Source of the DNA: Bacteroidales bacterium
GTDB taxonomy: Bacteria > Bacteroidota > Bacteroidia > Bacteroidales > VadinHA17
Length of the DNA stretch: 5,517 bases
NCBI GenBank assembly: GCA_030692905.1
Contig: JAUYBT010000176.1
Location: forward strand, 1 to 5,517
Direction: 5' to 3'
Positions 1 to 5,230 of this stretch are shown one piece after another. A program made the translations under genes and the position numbers. Below the pieces are notes generated by a model. It did not search any database. It was not told the origin of the DNA and saw only the letters and a list, made by a program, of their open reading frames with translations. Position 1 is the stretch's first letter; each line of letters starts with the position of its first letter.

Positions 1-385
1 AGGCTTCCATCGACTGATGGGGACGGTTGTAGCTTAACAGCAGAACCTTGGCTTGAGTCAGGTCTATCTCCAACAGACGGCACTGAAGGGCCTCCATCAT
101 CAGGTCCTCTGCCGCATAAAACCGTTTAAAACCATCAATTAACTGATAACCCCCTTCATGTACCCGGGCAACAACCGGTTGCAACTGTCCATGCAGCCGC
201 ATCGACTTCTCAACCTGGAGGATCCGGGTCATGTTCATGATGCGCATCCCTGATAACGACAGGTCAAATTCAGCTATGGATATTTCTTCGATTCTGGAAC
301 TCACCGGTACAGTTTTTGGTTCCGGTAAAAGTAGAAAGCTGTTTTTTTTTAAACGAACGTGTACGTCTTTACAATCAAACTGCAT
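1..385 (-). CDS. ParB/KorB-like N-terminal domain protein of a mobile element (3' part beyond window)
   Basis: The open frame runs from ATG at 385-383 to the window edge: 128 codons without a stop. After a basic start (MQFDCKDVHV) and a linker, residues 30-128 show the ParB N-terminal pattern: a strand and helix (IEEISIAEFDLSLSGMRIMN), 'LQPVVARVHEGGYQLIDG' with the typical [IV]DG(F)KR(Y/F)xAA turn at about 83-93, then 'EALQCRLLEIDLTQAK'. The ParB family binds specific DNA sites; full proteins continue into a helix-turn-helix domain, which would lie left of position 1. The start overlaps the stop region of the zinc-ribbon gene by 11 bases, suggesting translational coupling; GGAGG lies about 16 bases upstream, rather far. 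A nine-A run followed by C (350-341) sits near codon 13 and is an indel-prone site. The likely role is regulation or target handling in a transposon, not chromosome partition; that is inference from the context. Confidence 0.72.
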   Translation of the reverse strand, partial: MQFDCKDVHVRLKKNSFLLLPEPKTVPVSSRIEEISIAEFDLSLSGMRIMNMTRILQVEKSMRLHGQLQPVVARVHEGGYQLIDGFKRFYAAEDLMMEALQCRLLEIDLTQAKVLLLSYNRPHQSMEA

Positions 386-534
386 TTGGTGGAGAAAATG
401 CCTCCACAGCAGCCTGTACCTGCATTTGAGACAATAACGTGTACGTCTTTACAATCTTTCCGTTTTTTACCTCAAAACCTCTGTATAGCCCATCCTGTAA
501 AGGCTGCAGAGATAACGCGTACGTCTTTACAATC
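356..534 (-). repeat. Three direct copies of a 21-bp motif, spaced 80 and 78 bp
   Basis: Copies lie at 356-376, 436-456 and 514-534. On the minus strand each begins GATTGTAAAGACGTAC. The first two are identical over 21 bases; the third differs at one base (G for A). The DNA between copies is not clearly repeated. Two copies lie in the zinc-ribbon frame (IVKTY...). The copy at 356-376 spans that gene's stop codon and is read by the ParB-like gene as DCKDVHV, in another frame. Conservation across two frames points to a DNA or RNA signal, for example operator sites bound by the ParB-like or zinc-ribbon protein. The spacing of 78-80 bases is about 7.5 helical turns. Confidence 0.8.
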
Positions 535-842
535 ATTGATGAAGGTTCTGGTTTACGCTTTTTATTTCGTCCTTTTTGCAGTTCACTATTGCGTTTTACA
601 TACTCAGGATGCTTTTTCCGGTATTCCTTCTGATACTCGTGGGCAGAATGAGTATCCCGCCAACGCTTATTCCTGGCTTTACGCAAGAATCGACTCTCAG
701 ATGGCCTGGAAGATCCTTTTTTACCGGATGAACGCCTACGTGAATTTTGACATAGTCGTGATGAGCAATACTTCTGTTTCTTTATTCGGGGATTACATGG
801 TACCGGTTTGCAACAGTGGAGGCAGGTAATTGTTGTGATCAT
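375..842 (-). CDS. Small zinc-ribbon protein of a mobile element, 155 aa
   Basis: The N-terminus holds C7-x2-C10 (with C11 and C16) and C26-x4-C31, a likely zinc-binding finger. A very basic region (residues 35-60) follows, then a helical, aromatic-rich segment (WRDTHSAHEYQKEYRKKHPE, 61-80) and a basic 'YVKRNSELQKGRN'. I recall this WR..HP.Y..eYR..HPEY..RN pattern in small proteins encoded beside ParB-like genes in transposons, but have no search to prove it. DNA or RNA binding is the plausible role. The last third (104-155) has lower complexity and is partly encoded by two copies of a 21-bp DNA repeat, which gives the paired peptides IVKTYALS (104-111) and IVKTYTLL (130-137). The gene overlaps the downstream ParB-like gene by 11 bases. 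ATG at 842 is the only start that includes the first cysteines; there is no strong ribosome binding site. A 156-codon frame on the opposite strand over the same stretch is a shadow. Confidence 0.66.
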   Translation of the reverse strand: MITTITCLHCCKPVPCNPRIKKQKYCSSRLCQNSRRRSSGKKGSSRPSESRFLRKARNKRWRDTHSAHEYQKEYRKKHPEYVKRNSELQKGRNKKRKPEPSSMIVKTYALSLQPLQDGLYRGFEVKNGKIVKTYTLLSQMQVQAAVEAFSPPNAV

Positions 843-1043
843 TGCGAAAATCTTTCAAAATCGAAAGATGCTGATTTTCAGCAATTAACCATCAACTTAT
901 TTTAATTGATTATCATTGCAGGATTTCAATCGAAAAGAGCTCAGTCTTTATTCTGCAAAATTTTGGTCGAAGATAGGATCAAAAAAAAACTGACATTCCT
1001 GCATATTGTATACAATGCAATGGTAAAAAATTTAACTCAAATA
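843..1043. other. Non-coding leader between the element end and the zinc-ribbon gene
   Basis: I see no convincing gene in this stretch. Two small hairpins lie next to the zinc-ribbon start: ATCTTTC/GAAAGAT (850-856 with 863-869) and GCTGA/TCAGC (870-874 with 878-882). They would fall in the 5' leader of the minus-strand transcript. A perfect 12-base palindrome, ATTGTATACAAT, lies at 1005-1016; it could be an operator or overlap a promoter. A plus-strand frame of 71 codons (906-1121) crosses the element end and has no family character, so it is not called. Confidence 0.4.
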
Positions 1044-1089
1044 AAGGTGGTACCAGTTTTTGCCGGAAGGTGGTATCAGTTTAGACCGG
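1044..1089. repeat. Two adjacent 23-bp repeats at the element end
   Basis: Unit one is 1044-1066 and unit two 1067-1089, directly abutting. Both read AAGGTGGTA, one variable base, CAGTTT, three variable bases, CCGG; 19 of 23 positions agree. They lie just inside the proposed terminus at 1101. Arrays of short repeats near each end are a known feature of IS21-like elements, where the transposase binds them. Here the identification rests on position and repetition only, since the other end of the element is not in the window. Confidence 0.7.
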
Positions 1090-1091
1090 CG

Positions 1092-1187
1092 TTAAAAATC
1101 AATAAGCCTATGGAGTTCTAGTTCATCTTTAAAGTCCTTCTGATTGACTTTGAAGGCTATATTTTTCTTTATATCAAATAATGGCAT
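1092..1187 (-). pseudogene. 5' fragment of a gene cut off by the mobile element; possibly a NucS-like nuclease-family protein
   Basis: From ATG at 1187 the frame reads MPLFDIKKNIAFKVNQKDF and on to KDELELHRLI, then two codons inside the element end (ATT GAT TTT TAA). The stop at 1094-1092 lies in the element. The natural gene must have continued, so this looks like an interrupted N-terminus of about 29 residues. I recall similar starts (MPLF..I.....V....FK.E.ELH.L.) in predicted nuclease-like proteins of the DUF91/DUF5655 neighbourhood that often sit in defence islands. Thirty residues are too few to prove it. The alternative is a chance open frame, which the smooth, protein-like composition and the stop placed exactly at the element end argue against. 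It follows the lipoprotein gene on the same strand. Confidence 0.45.
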
Positions 1188-1286
1188 CAGTAATATTATT
1201 TAATGAAACATTATACTTAAATTGAACCTACTCCCGAGAAATCTACTACAATATTTATAAATTTATGAAAAATAATTCAATTGGTG

Positions 1287-1294
1287 TATATTTG
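1287..1294 (+). promoter_or_regulatory. Bacteroidota-type -7 box TATATTTG
   Basis: TATATTTG matches the Bacteroidota consensus TAnnTTTG at all fixed positions. A weak upstream partner (TTTATG at 1262-1267) lies 19 bases before it, a fitting distance. No plus-strand gene follows, but the structured element ending in a T run at 1433 does, so this would start a small RNA at about 1301. Such a box can arise by chance in AT-rich DNA; its position before the stem-loop element is the main support. Confidence 0.45.
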
Positions 1295-1300
1295 ATCTGA

Positions 1301-1433
1301 TGTGAATGGTTAAAACTATAATATATTAAGATCCAAGGCGACACTTTCAAACCTTTCCTGCCCAACAGGATTGTATTGTTGACAAATGACTTTCACTTTC
1401 ACAATGACTTCAAACAAGTGTCGCCTTTTTTTA
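1301..1433 (+). ncRNA. Candidate small RNA closed by a perfect 12-bp stem with a terminal T run
   Basis: AAGGCGACACTT (1335-1346) pairs perfectly with AAGTGTCGCCTT (1416-1427), and T continues from the stem's last two bases through 1432. The 69 bases enclosed contain an inner hairpin TCCTG/CAGGA (1356-1360 with 1366-1370), a possible TTGT/ACAA pairing (1371-1374 with 1382-1385), and a repeated ATGACTT (1386-1392 and 1404-1410). The outer stem plus T run would end plus-strand transcription; the minus strand lacks a T run after the stem, so the orientation is clear. With the -7 box at 1287 the RNA would be about 130 bases. I do not recognise it as 6S, SRP, tmRNA or a riboswitch. It could instead be only a long-armed terminator, or the ends of a short inverted-repeat insertion, though no target duplication is evident. 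The 5' end is inferred. Confidence 0.5.
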
Positions 1434-1471
1434 AAGTTCTTTCTTGGTCAGGACAATTGACCTTTAGGTAC

Positions 1472-1494
1472 GCATCCTGCCTTCTTAAGGATGC
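1472..1494 (+). other. Hairpin before the 1507-1538 terminator
   Basis: GCATCCT (1472-1478) pairs with AGGATGC (1488-1494) around a nine-base loop. It lies 12 bases before the terminator stem, so the two could form the body and end of one short plus-strand RNA, either separate from the 1301-1433 element or as read-through of it. No reading frame or promoter box is evident in between. The strand is assigned from the neighbouring terminator only. Confidence 0.4.
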
Positions 1495-1506
1495 AATGCA
1501 GCGAGG

Positions 1507-1538
1507 ACCCCCGGTCATAAGCACATCGGGGGTTTTTT
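1507..1538 (+). terminator. Rho-independent terminator
   Basis: ACCCCCG (1507-1513) pairs with CGGGGGT (1527-1533) around a 13-base loop, followed by six T (1533-1538). The strong GC stem and T run mark plus-strand termination. The minus-strand reading is followed by CCTCGC, not T, so it does not serve the lipoprotein gene as an ordinary terminator. No plus-strand gene lies upstream, which supports a non-coding transcript in 1301-1538. Confidence 0.75.
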
Positions 1539-1558
1539 ATTAACAAAATACTGATTGT

Positions 1559-1582
1559 TAAAGTATGTTTGGTAATACTTTA
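1559..1582. other. AT-rich hairpin at the 3' end of the lipoprotein gene
   Basis: TAAAGTAT (1559-1566) pairs with ATACTTTA (1575-1582) around an eight-base loop. On the minus strand the stem includes the TAA stop of the lipoprotein gene. The stem is AT-only except for one G-C pair and is followed by AACAATC on that strand, so it is a poor intrinsic terminator. It may protect the 3' end of the message. Confidence 0.35.
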
Positions 1583-2068
1583 TTTATACATTAAACTATC
1601 CCCTAAGTCTAGGGCGAATTGAACCATTTTTGAAAAAGTAGCTGAGGGGAAATCAGCTTTTTTATTCCATTGCGCACGCTCCCAGTCATATGTTATATTA
1701 GTACTCAGTAAATAGCTTGTTGTATTTGCAGTCTTACTGCCAAGTTTCCATTCCCCAGTTATGGCAATACTATTGTTATCACATTTTATATTCATTCTAA
1801 CAGACGTGTCATCATATTTTTTTGAAGCTAGAATATATCCCATTTCCTTATTATCACTTTCAATCCGAAAATCATGAGATACCAGAATCGTATAGCATTT
1901 AGTATAATTATCAAATAAAGTACTATCGTTTGTAACAATAATTTTATAAGCGTTAAGAGGAATTTCTTCAGATGTATTCCCTGGCATTGTTTTAGCCAAA
2001 TCTGAATAAGGGACACATGCCTGCAAAATTACAAGCACAAGGATAAATAGGACTTTTTGTGTTTTCAT
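1580..2068 (-). CDS. Small exported lipoprotein of unknown function, 162 aa
   Basis: The N-terminus is a type II signal peptide: a short basic start (MKTQK), a hydrophobic stretch VLFILVLVIL (6-15) and the lipobox LQAC with the lipidated cysteine at 18. The mature part of about 145 residues is rich in N, T, S and K and in alternating hydrophobic positions, suggesting a beta-rich fold (YKIIVTNDSTLFDNYTKCYT, 41-60; then VRMNIKCDNNSIAITGEWKL). Cysteines at 58 and 95 could form a disulphide. I see no enzyme motif and do not recognise the family. It should be anchored in the cell envelope; there is no strong acidic sorting signal after the cysteine. It lies 219 bases downstream of the restriction enzyme gene on the same strand, so it has its own promoter or is a distal operon gene. 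A poor -7-like sequence, TAATAATTTG (2104-2095), precedes it. The leader before ATG is A/T-rich with no Shine-Dalgarno, normal for Bacteroidota. The gene itself is very likely real. Confidence 0.85.
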   Translation of the reverse strand: MKTQKVLFILVLVILQACVPYSDLAKTMPGNTSEEIPLNAYKIIVTNDSTLFDNYTKCYTILVSHDFRIESDNKEMGYILASKKYDDTSVRMNIKCDNNSIAITGEWKLGSKTANTTSYLLSTNITYDWERAQWNKKADFPSATFSKMVQFALDLGDSLMYK

Positions 2069-2287
2069 AATTTTGAATTTAAAGACATAAGTTACAAATT
2101 ATTAAAATTACAATAATTCCGAATTACACTTTTACTTCCATTAAAGTTGTATTGCATTGGTCTTAAGAACGCTGTGGATTTTTTATAACATTATAACCTC
2201 ATACTGAAATTTACTAATTTGCAATAGGAGTACTCCAATTAGCACTGGAGAAATGCAGCGAGACAATATGTACCGCCTTTTTTATAT
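2069..2287. other. Intergenic region between the restriction enzyme and lipoprotein genes
   Basis: There is no gene here. It holds a 10-base palindrome GGAGTACTCC (2227-2236), an overlapping possible hairpin CTCCA/TGGAG (2233-2237 with 2246-2250), and T runs on the plus strand at 2169-2175 and 2277-2282 with no GC stem before them. On the minus strand, the CTCCA/TGGAG stem lies about 40 bases after the restriction gene and lacks a T run. The string AATGCAGCGAG (2252-2262) also occurs at 1495-1505. No clear terminator for the restriction gene is visible. Confidence 0.4.
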
Positions 2288-5134
2288 CTATCTCCCCTCA
2301 ACAATCCTTATATCATTATCTATTAGTCCATATAATTCATAAACTAGGTTATCAATCTGTTGGTCTAATCCATAACATCTGCGTTCGTAGTATGTTTTGT
2401 CTTTATCTATTTTTACTGTGTTTAACTTATTTTTAGCTTTCAGCATTTGCTCAACTAATTGCACTATTTTATCATGTAGGGTTTTATCGATTTTGTTTTG
2501 AAAATTTATTTGCTTAATAGGCAATCTTTCAAGATGACCTGATTTTATTATTGGAAAAATATCTCGATAATCTGTAAATAAATTTGAAAAATAAAACCTG
2601 AGAAGTTTTGAATTCAAGATTCCTAAAACATATTTTGCATTGTAGTCGTTATTTTCTTTTAATAAAATAACACAGCCTGTGTTAATAACATATAGTTTCC
2701 TGGTATCATAGGCGAATTCCAAACCCTTACCTATAAATTTACTTATAATCTTTTCTTCTGTTTCAAAAATATATTGAGGTCTAGACCTATCCAATTCTTT
2801 TGTTAAATAATTGACATAAAGTTCATTTTCTTCAATATAATATCTATTTATCTGTTTCCCTTGAATGATTTTTTTGTGATTATTGCTAAGTTTTTTTGTA
2901 CTTAAGTACTTTTCATCATTTCCTGTTGTCAGTCCGCGCCATACTTCAGTAATTTCATTTAATTGAACAGAATTAATATCGCACTTGTCAGTTATTTCAA
3001 TTATTTCTGGAGTTAGATGCAACAAGAATCTATATAAATAAGTTCTTAAGAATATATTTTGTTTTAGATGATTAATATTGTTTTGATAAACAGTTGTAGT
3101 AATGAATGATTTTGATTTTCTATTTAAAAGAATTATTACTAAAGCTTCAACTACAGCCCCCTTAAATACTTGTCCAACATTATTCAAAACCACTAAACTT
3201 GTATTATCAAGTAAATACTTTCTTATATCAACTGAATAATCATTCGTTAAAATTGTATTAGGTATAATTAAACCTACTAAACCATCTTGTTTACATACCT
3301 TATACGCTTTTTCAATAAAAGCAACATAAATATTTATTTGTTGTTGTAGGCATTTAAACTTTGACTTATAATAATCGATCACGTATTTACTTTCTTCAAA
3401 CTCTGTATATCTACCTCCTTTTACAACAACATAAGGGGGATTACCAACTATTGAATCAAATCCACCGTTTCTCATCACTTCAGGGAATACACTTATAAAA
3501 TCCATTGGGTTAAGTTTGCGTTCTTCTTCACCTGCAAATAGATTTTGAGTTAAGATATCTTGTTCAATCAGAGAATTTCCACAAATAATATTTTTGCTCA
3601 TGTCAGGCAATATCTTTTCATGAAATAGAACCTGCATCTCATTAGCAGTCGCTGTAGTCTCATCTTCAAGCATTTTTAATGATAAAGATAATTGAGTCAC
3701 CTCTACAGCTTGATTATCTATGTCAACACCATATATGTTATTTCTTAAAATGTTTTGCTTCTGCTTAATACTTAAAACCCAAATTCCATCTTTATAAAGA
3801 CATTTATCTTTTTTTGCTTTTTCTGGATGTAGCTGATAATATTTATTATAATAATCAAGTAAATATTCAAATACCCCTATTAGAAATGACCCACTTCCAC
3901 AAGCTATGTCTGCAAATCTTAATTTTGAAATACGTTCAGGATCTTTCCCTTCTATTTGTTTTCCAACAGTGTTTTGAACAATATAGTCGACAATATTTTT
4001 AGGAGTATAAAAAACACCACCAGCTTTTCGAACTGCTGGCTTTTCCTCTACTGTAACTCTTTTGTTTGTCGCATGCACAACTTTACCAAGGAACCGTTCA
4101 TAAATGCTACCTAGAATATGAATAGGAATTTCGTTATATAGAAACCTTGAATTAAGATGACAAATATTTTGACATATATCGTGAAACTCGCTATCAACCG
4201 GCCCTTTAAAGCTACTGTCATCAATAAAACATTTCTTAAAAACAATACCATTATATTTCGCATCCAGTTTTATACAAAGAGCAATAAAATCATCCCATGC
4301 TTTCCCATTTTCACCAAACGTATTGACATAATGAACTTGCTCAATTAACTTATCTTCTAGGAAGCGAATGAATACTAACCGATCAATCGTACGCTGTGTT
4401 GCTTCAGTAAGTTCTTCACTGTCTAACTTATCATCATTTTTCTTAAATGCTTTGGCAAGAATTTCTCGAATACCATCAATTTCCTCTAAAAATGCATCAT
4501 CAATTGTTAAATGTTTTTCATAAGCGAATAGCGCTTTTTGATATGCTTTGCCTTTTGGCTTAGGTAAATTCTCTGCAAATTTTTCTAAAGAGTTATTTAT
4601 TACAGCTTCACGAGAAAATAACCAATAAATCTCAGCAAATTTGTCTGAATCTACATATTCAGAATAATGATACTGTTTAATTTTCCTATGCAGAATTGTA
4701 CTAATGTCTGGGCTAAAACGGCAATCGAGAATATGAAACTCTTCAAAATCAGTTAGAACTGCAAGTGGGGTAGTTTTATGCCAACCATAACGAACTGTCT
4801 GAAAATAGTAATCACTATTATATAAATCCTTTGAGGGTTTTTTAGCTTCAGTAAAAAACTTAGGATCGCGATAATTTGGTGCTAACGAAAAAGAATAATC
4901 AGCCTTTTTTTGCGCACCACTAACATTTACGCCCCTTTCAACTTTTACTTCCTGTTCGTACGGATTTGTTTGAGTGTGATGTAAAACATCCCAACCAAGG
5001 GCAACAAAGAACTTATCAATAAAATCTTTCCTTACCTCCGCTTCTTGATATTCTTTTGAAATATAAAAATTCTCGTTAGCCTTAAAATTCTCAACTAGTA
5101 TTTTTATTTCTGAGTGTGCTTTTTCAAATGACAT
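2288..5134 (-). CDS. Type IIG-like restriction-modification enzyme (single-chain nuclease + N6-adenine methyltransferase), 948 aa
   Basis: The protein should cut unmodified foreign DNA and methylate adenine at its own target, using S-adenosylmethionine. Residues 35-135 form a PD-(D/E)xK nuclease resembling the HsdR N-terminus: D79 in KKADYSF and E96-x-K98 in FTEAKK are the predicted metal-binding residues. Residues 180-350 are a helical linker. The methyltransferase follows: motif X (GVFYTP, 373-378), motif I (ADIACGSGSF, 408-417), motif II (YGVDID, 468-473), motif IV NPPY (565-568) and GLVGLIIPN (618-626). The order and NPPY indicate a gamma-class N6-adenine enzyme of Eco57I type. From about 725 (TEVWRGLTTGNDEKY) to 880 lies a TaqI-like target-recognition domain, with YVLGILNSKLLRFYF and IFPIIKSGHLERLPI. 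The C-terminus (LDQQIDNLVYELYGL, 923-937) is typical of these enzymes. No helicase motifs are present, so it is not type I or III. The length suits type IIG (roughly 900-1100). All motifs are intact. ATG at 5134 has an A/T-rich leader and no Shine-Dalgarno. The target sequence cannot be predicted. An alternative, a type IIL (MmeI-like) one-strand modifier, is a subgroup of the same class. Confidence 0.94.
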   Translation of the reverse strand: MSFEKAHSEIKILVENFKANENFYISKEYQEAEVRKDFIDKFFVALGWDVLHHTQTNPYEQEVKVERGVNVSGAQKKADYSFSLAPNYRDPKFFTEAKKPSKDLYNSDYYFQTVRYGWHKTTPLAVLTDFEEFHILDCRFSPDISTILHRKIKQYHYSEYVDSDKFAEIYWLFSREAVINNSLEKFAENLPKPKGKAYQKALFAYEKHLTIDDAFLEEIDGIREILAKAFKKNDDKLDSEELTEATQRTIDRLVFIRFLEDKLIEQVHYVNTFGENGKAWDDFIALCIKLDAKYNGIVFKKCFIDDSSFKGPVDSEFHDICQNICHLNSRFLYNEIPIHILGSIYERFLGKVVHATNKRVTVEEKPAVRKAGGVFYTPKNIVDYIVQNTVGKQIEGKDPERISKLRFADIACGSGSFLIGVFEYLLDYYNKYYQLHPEKAKKDKCLYKDGIWVLSIKQKQNILRNNIYGVDIDNQAVEVTQLSLSLKMLEDETTATANEMQVLFHEKILPDMSKNIICGNSLIEQDILTQNLFAGEEERKLNPMDFISVFPEVMRNGGFDSIVGNPPYVVVKGGRYTEFEESKYVIDYYKSKFKCLQQQINIYVAFIEKAYKVCKQDGLVGLIIPNTILTNDYSVDIRKYLLDNTSLVVLNNVGQVFKGAVVEALVIILLNRKSKSFITTTVYQNNINHLKQNIFLRTYLYRFLLHLTPEIIEITDKCDINSVQLNEITEVWRGLTTGNDEKYLSTKKLSNNHKKIIQGKQINRYYIEENELYVNYLTKELDRSRPQYIFETEEKIISKFIGKGLEFAYDTRKLYVINTGCVILLKENNDYNAKYVLGILNSKLLRFYFSNLFTDYRDIFPIIKSGHLERLPIKQINFQNKIDKTLHDKIVQLVEQMLKAKNKLNTVKIDKDKTYYERRCYGLDQQIDNLVYELYGLIDNDIRIVEGR

Positions 5135-5176
5135 TTATTATGAATTAGTTTAACTCTCACTATAATCCACGAAAGT

Positions 5177-5184
5177 TAAACATA
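5177..5184 (-). promoter_or_regulatory. Possible -7 box for the restriction enzyme gene
   Basis: On the minus strand the sequence is TATGTTTA, one base from the Bacteroidota consensus TAnnTTTG, and lies 42 bases before the ATG. A TTG (within GAATTGTAATAG) lies 24 bases upstream of it, a little longer than usual. In such AT-rich DNA this is weak evidence; its position in the only suitable gap before the gene is the support. Confidence 0.3.
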
Positions 5185-5230
5185 TTCTGGTAAAATGGGA
5201 GGCTATTACAATTCTTTATGAAATTTGAAA

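Larger units (their letters stand above)
1..1101 (-). mobile_element. One end of an insertion element, probably IS21-like, carrying ParB-like and zinc-ribbon genes
   Basis: The segment is visibly richer in G and C than the AT-rich DNA to its right. It holds two overlapping minus-strand genes, an unread leader of about 200 bases, and at its outer edge two adjacent 23-bp repeats (1044-1089). The proposed outer end is TGATTTTTAACGCC on the minus strand (1101 leftwards), where an unrelated reading frame (1187-1092) is interrupted. From family knowledge, recalled and not searched, small zinc-ribbon and ParB-like genes of this kind accompany IS21-type transposase pairs (istA/istB), and such elements have multiple repeats near their ends. 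The transposase genes would lie beyond position 1 and are not visible, so the family assignment is an inference. The exact boundary could differ by several bases, because the partner end and target-site duplication are outside the window. Confidence 0.62.

Noticed and set aside
356..534. CRISPR array
   Set aside because: Only three 21-bp repeats with 57-59-base intervals that are coding sequence, and no cas genes.
231..633. Short plus-strand frames (231-437, 439-633)
   Set aside because: They lie opposite the ParB-like and zinc-ribbon genes, have no recognisable features and overlap each other's repeats.
359..829. Plus-strand open frame of 156 codons
   Set aside because: It lies opposite the zinc-ribbon gene, whose cysteine pattern and basic helix are protein-like. 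The plus-strand translation has no domain character and exists because the opposite frame is open.
906..1121. Plus-strand frame of 71 codons
   Set aside because: It crosses the transposon end and the end repeats, has no similarity I recognise and no start signal.
1301..1433. 6S RNA, SRP RNA, tmRNA or a known riboswitch
   Set aside because: The length, loop sequences and lack of the GGAA-type SRP loop, long rod with central bubble or tRNA-like ends do not match.
1828..2016. Second minus-strand frame inside the lipoprotein gene
   Set aside because: It is an out-of-frame, isoleucine-rich shadow of a gene with a clear signal peptide and lipobox.
2069..2287. Integron attC site around the GGAGTACTCC palindrome
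   Set aside because: The conserved outer boxes (GTTRRRY and its complement) are not found in a paired arrangement.
3814..4348. Plus-strand frames inside the restriction gene (3814-4002, 4157-4348)
   Set aside because: They are complements of the methyltransferase and linker coding sequence with no independent support.
2288..5134. Type I HsdR or HsdM, or BREX PglX
   Set aside because: No helicase motor follows the nuclease, no partner HsdS gene is present, and the N-terminal nuclease fused to a methyltransferase with a C-terminal recognition domain is the type IIG layout; no other BREX genes are visible.
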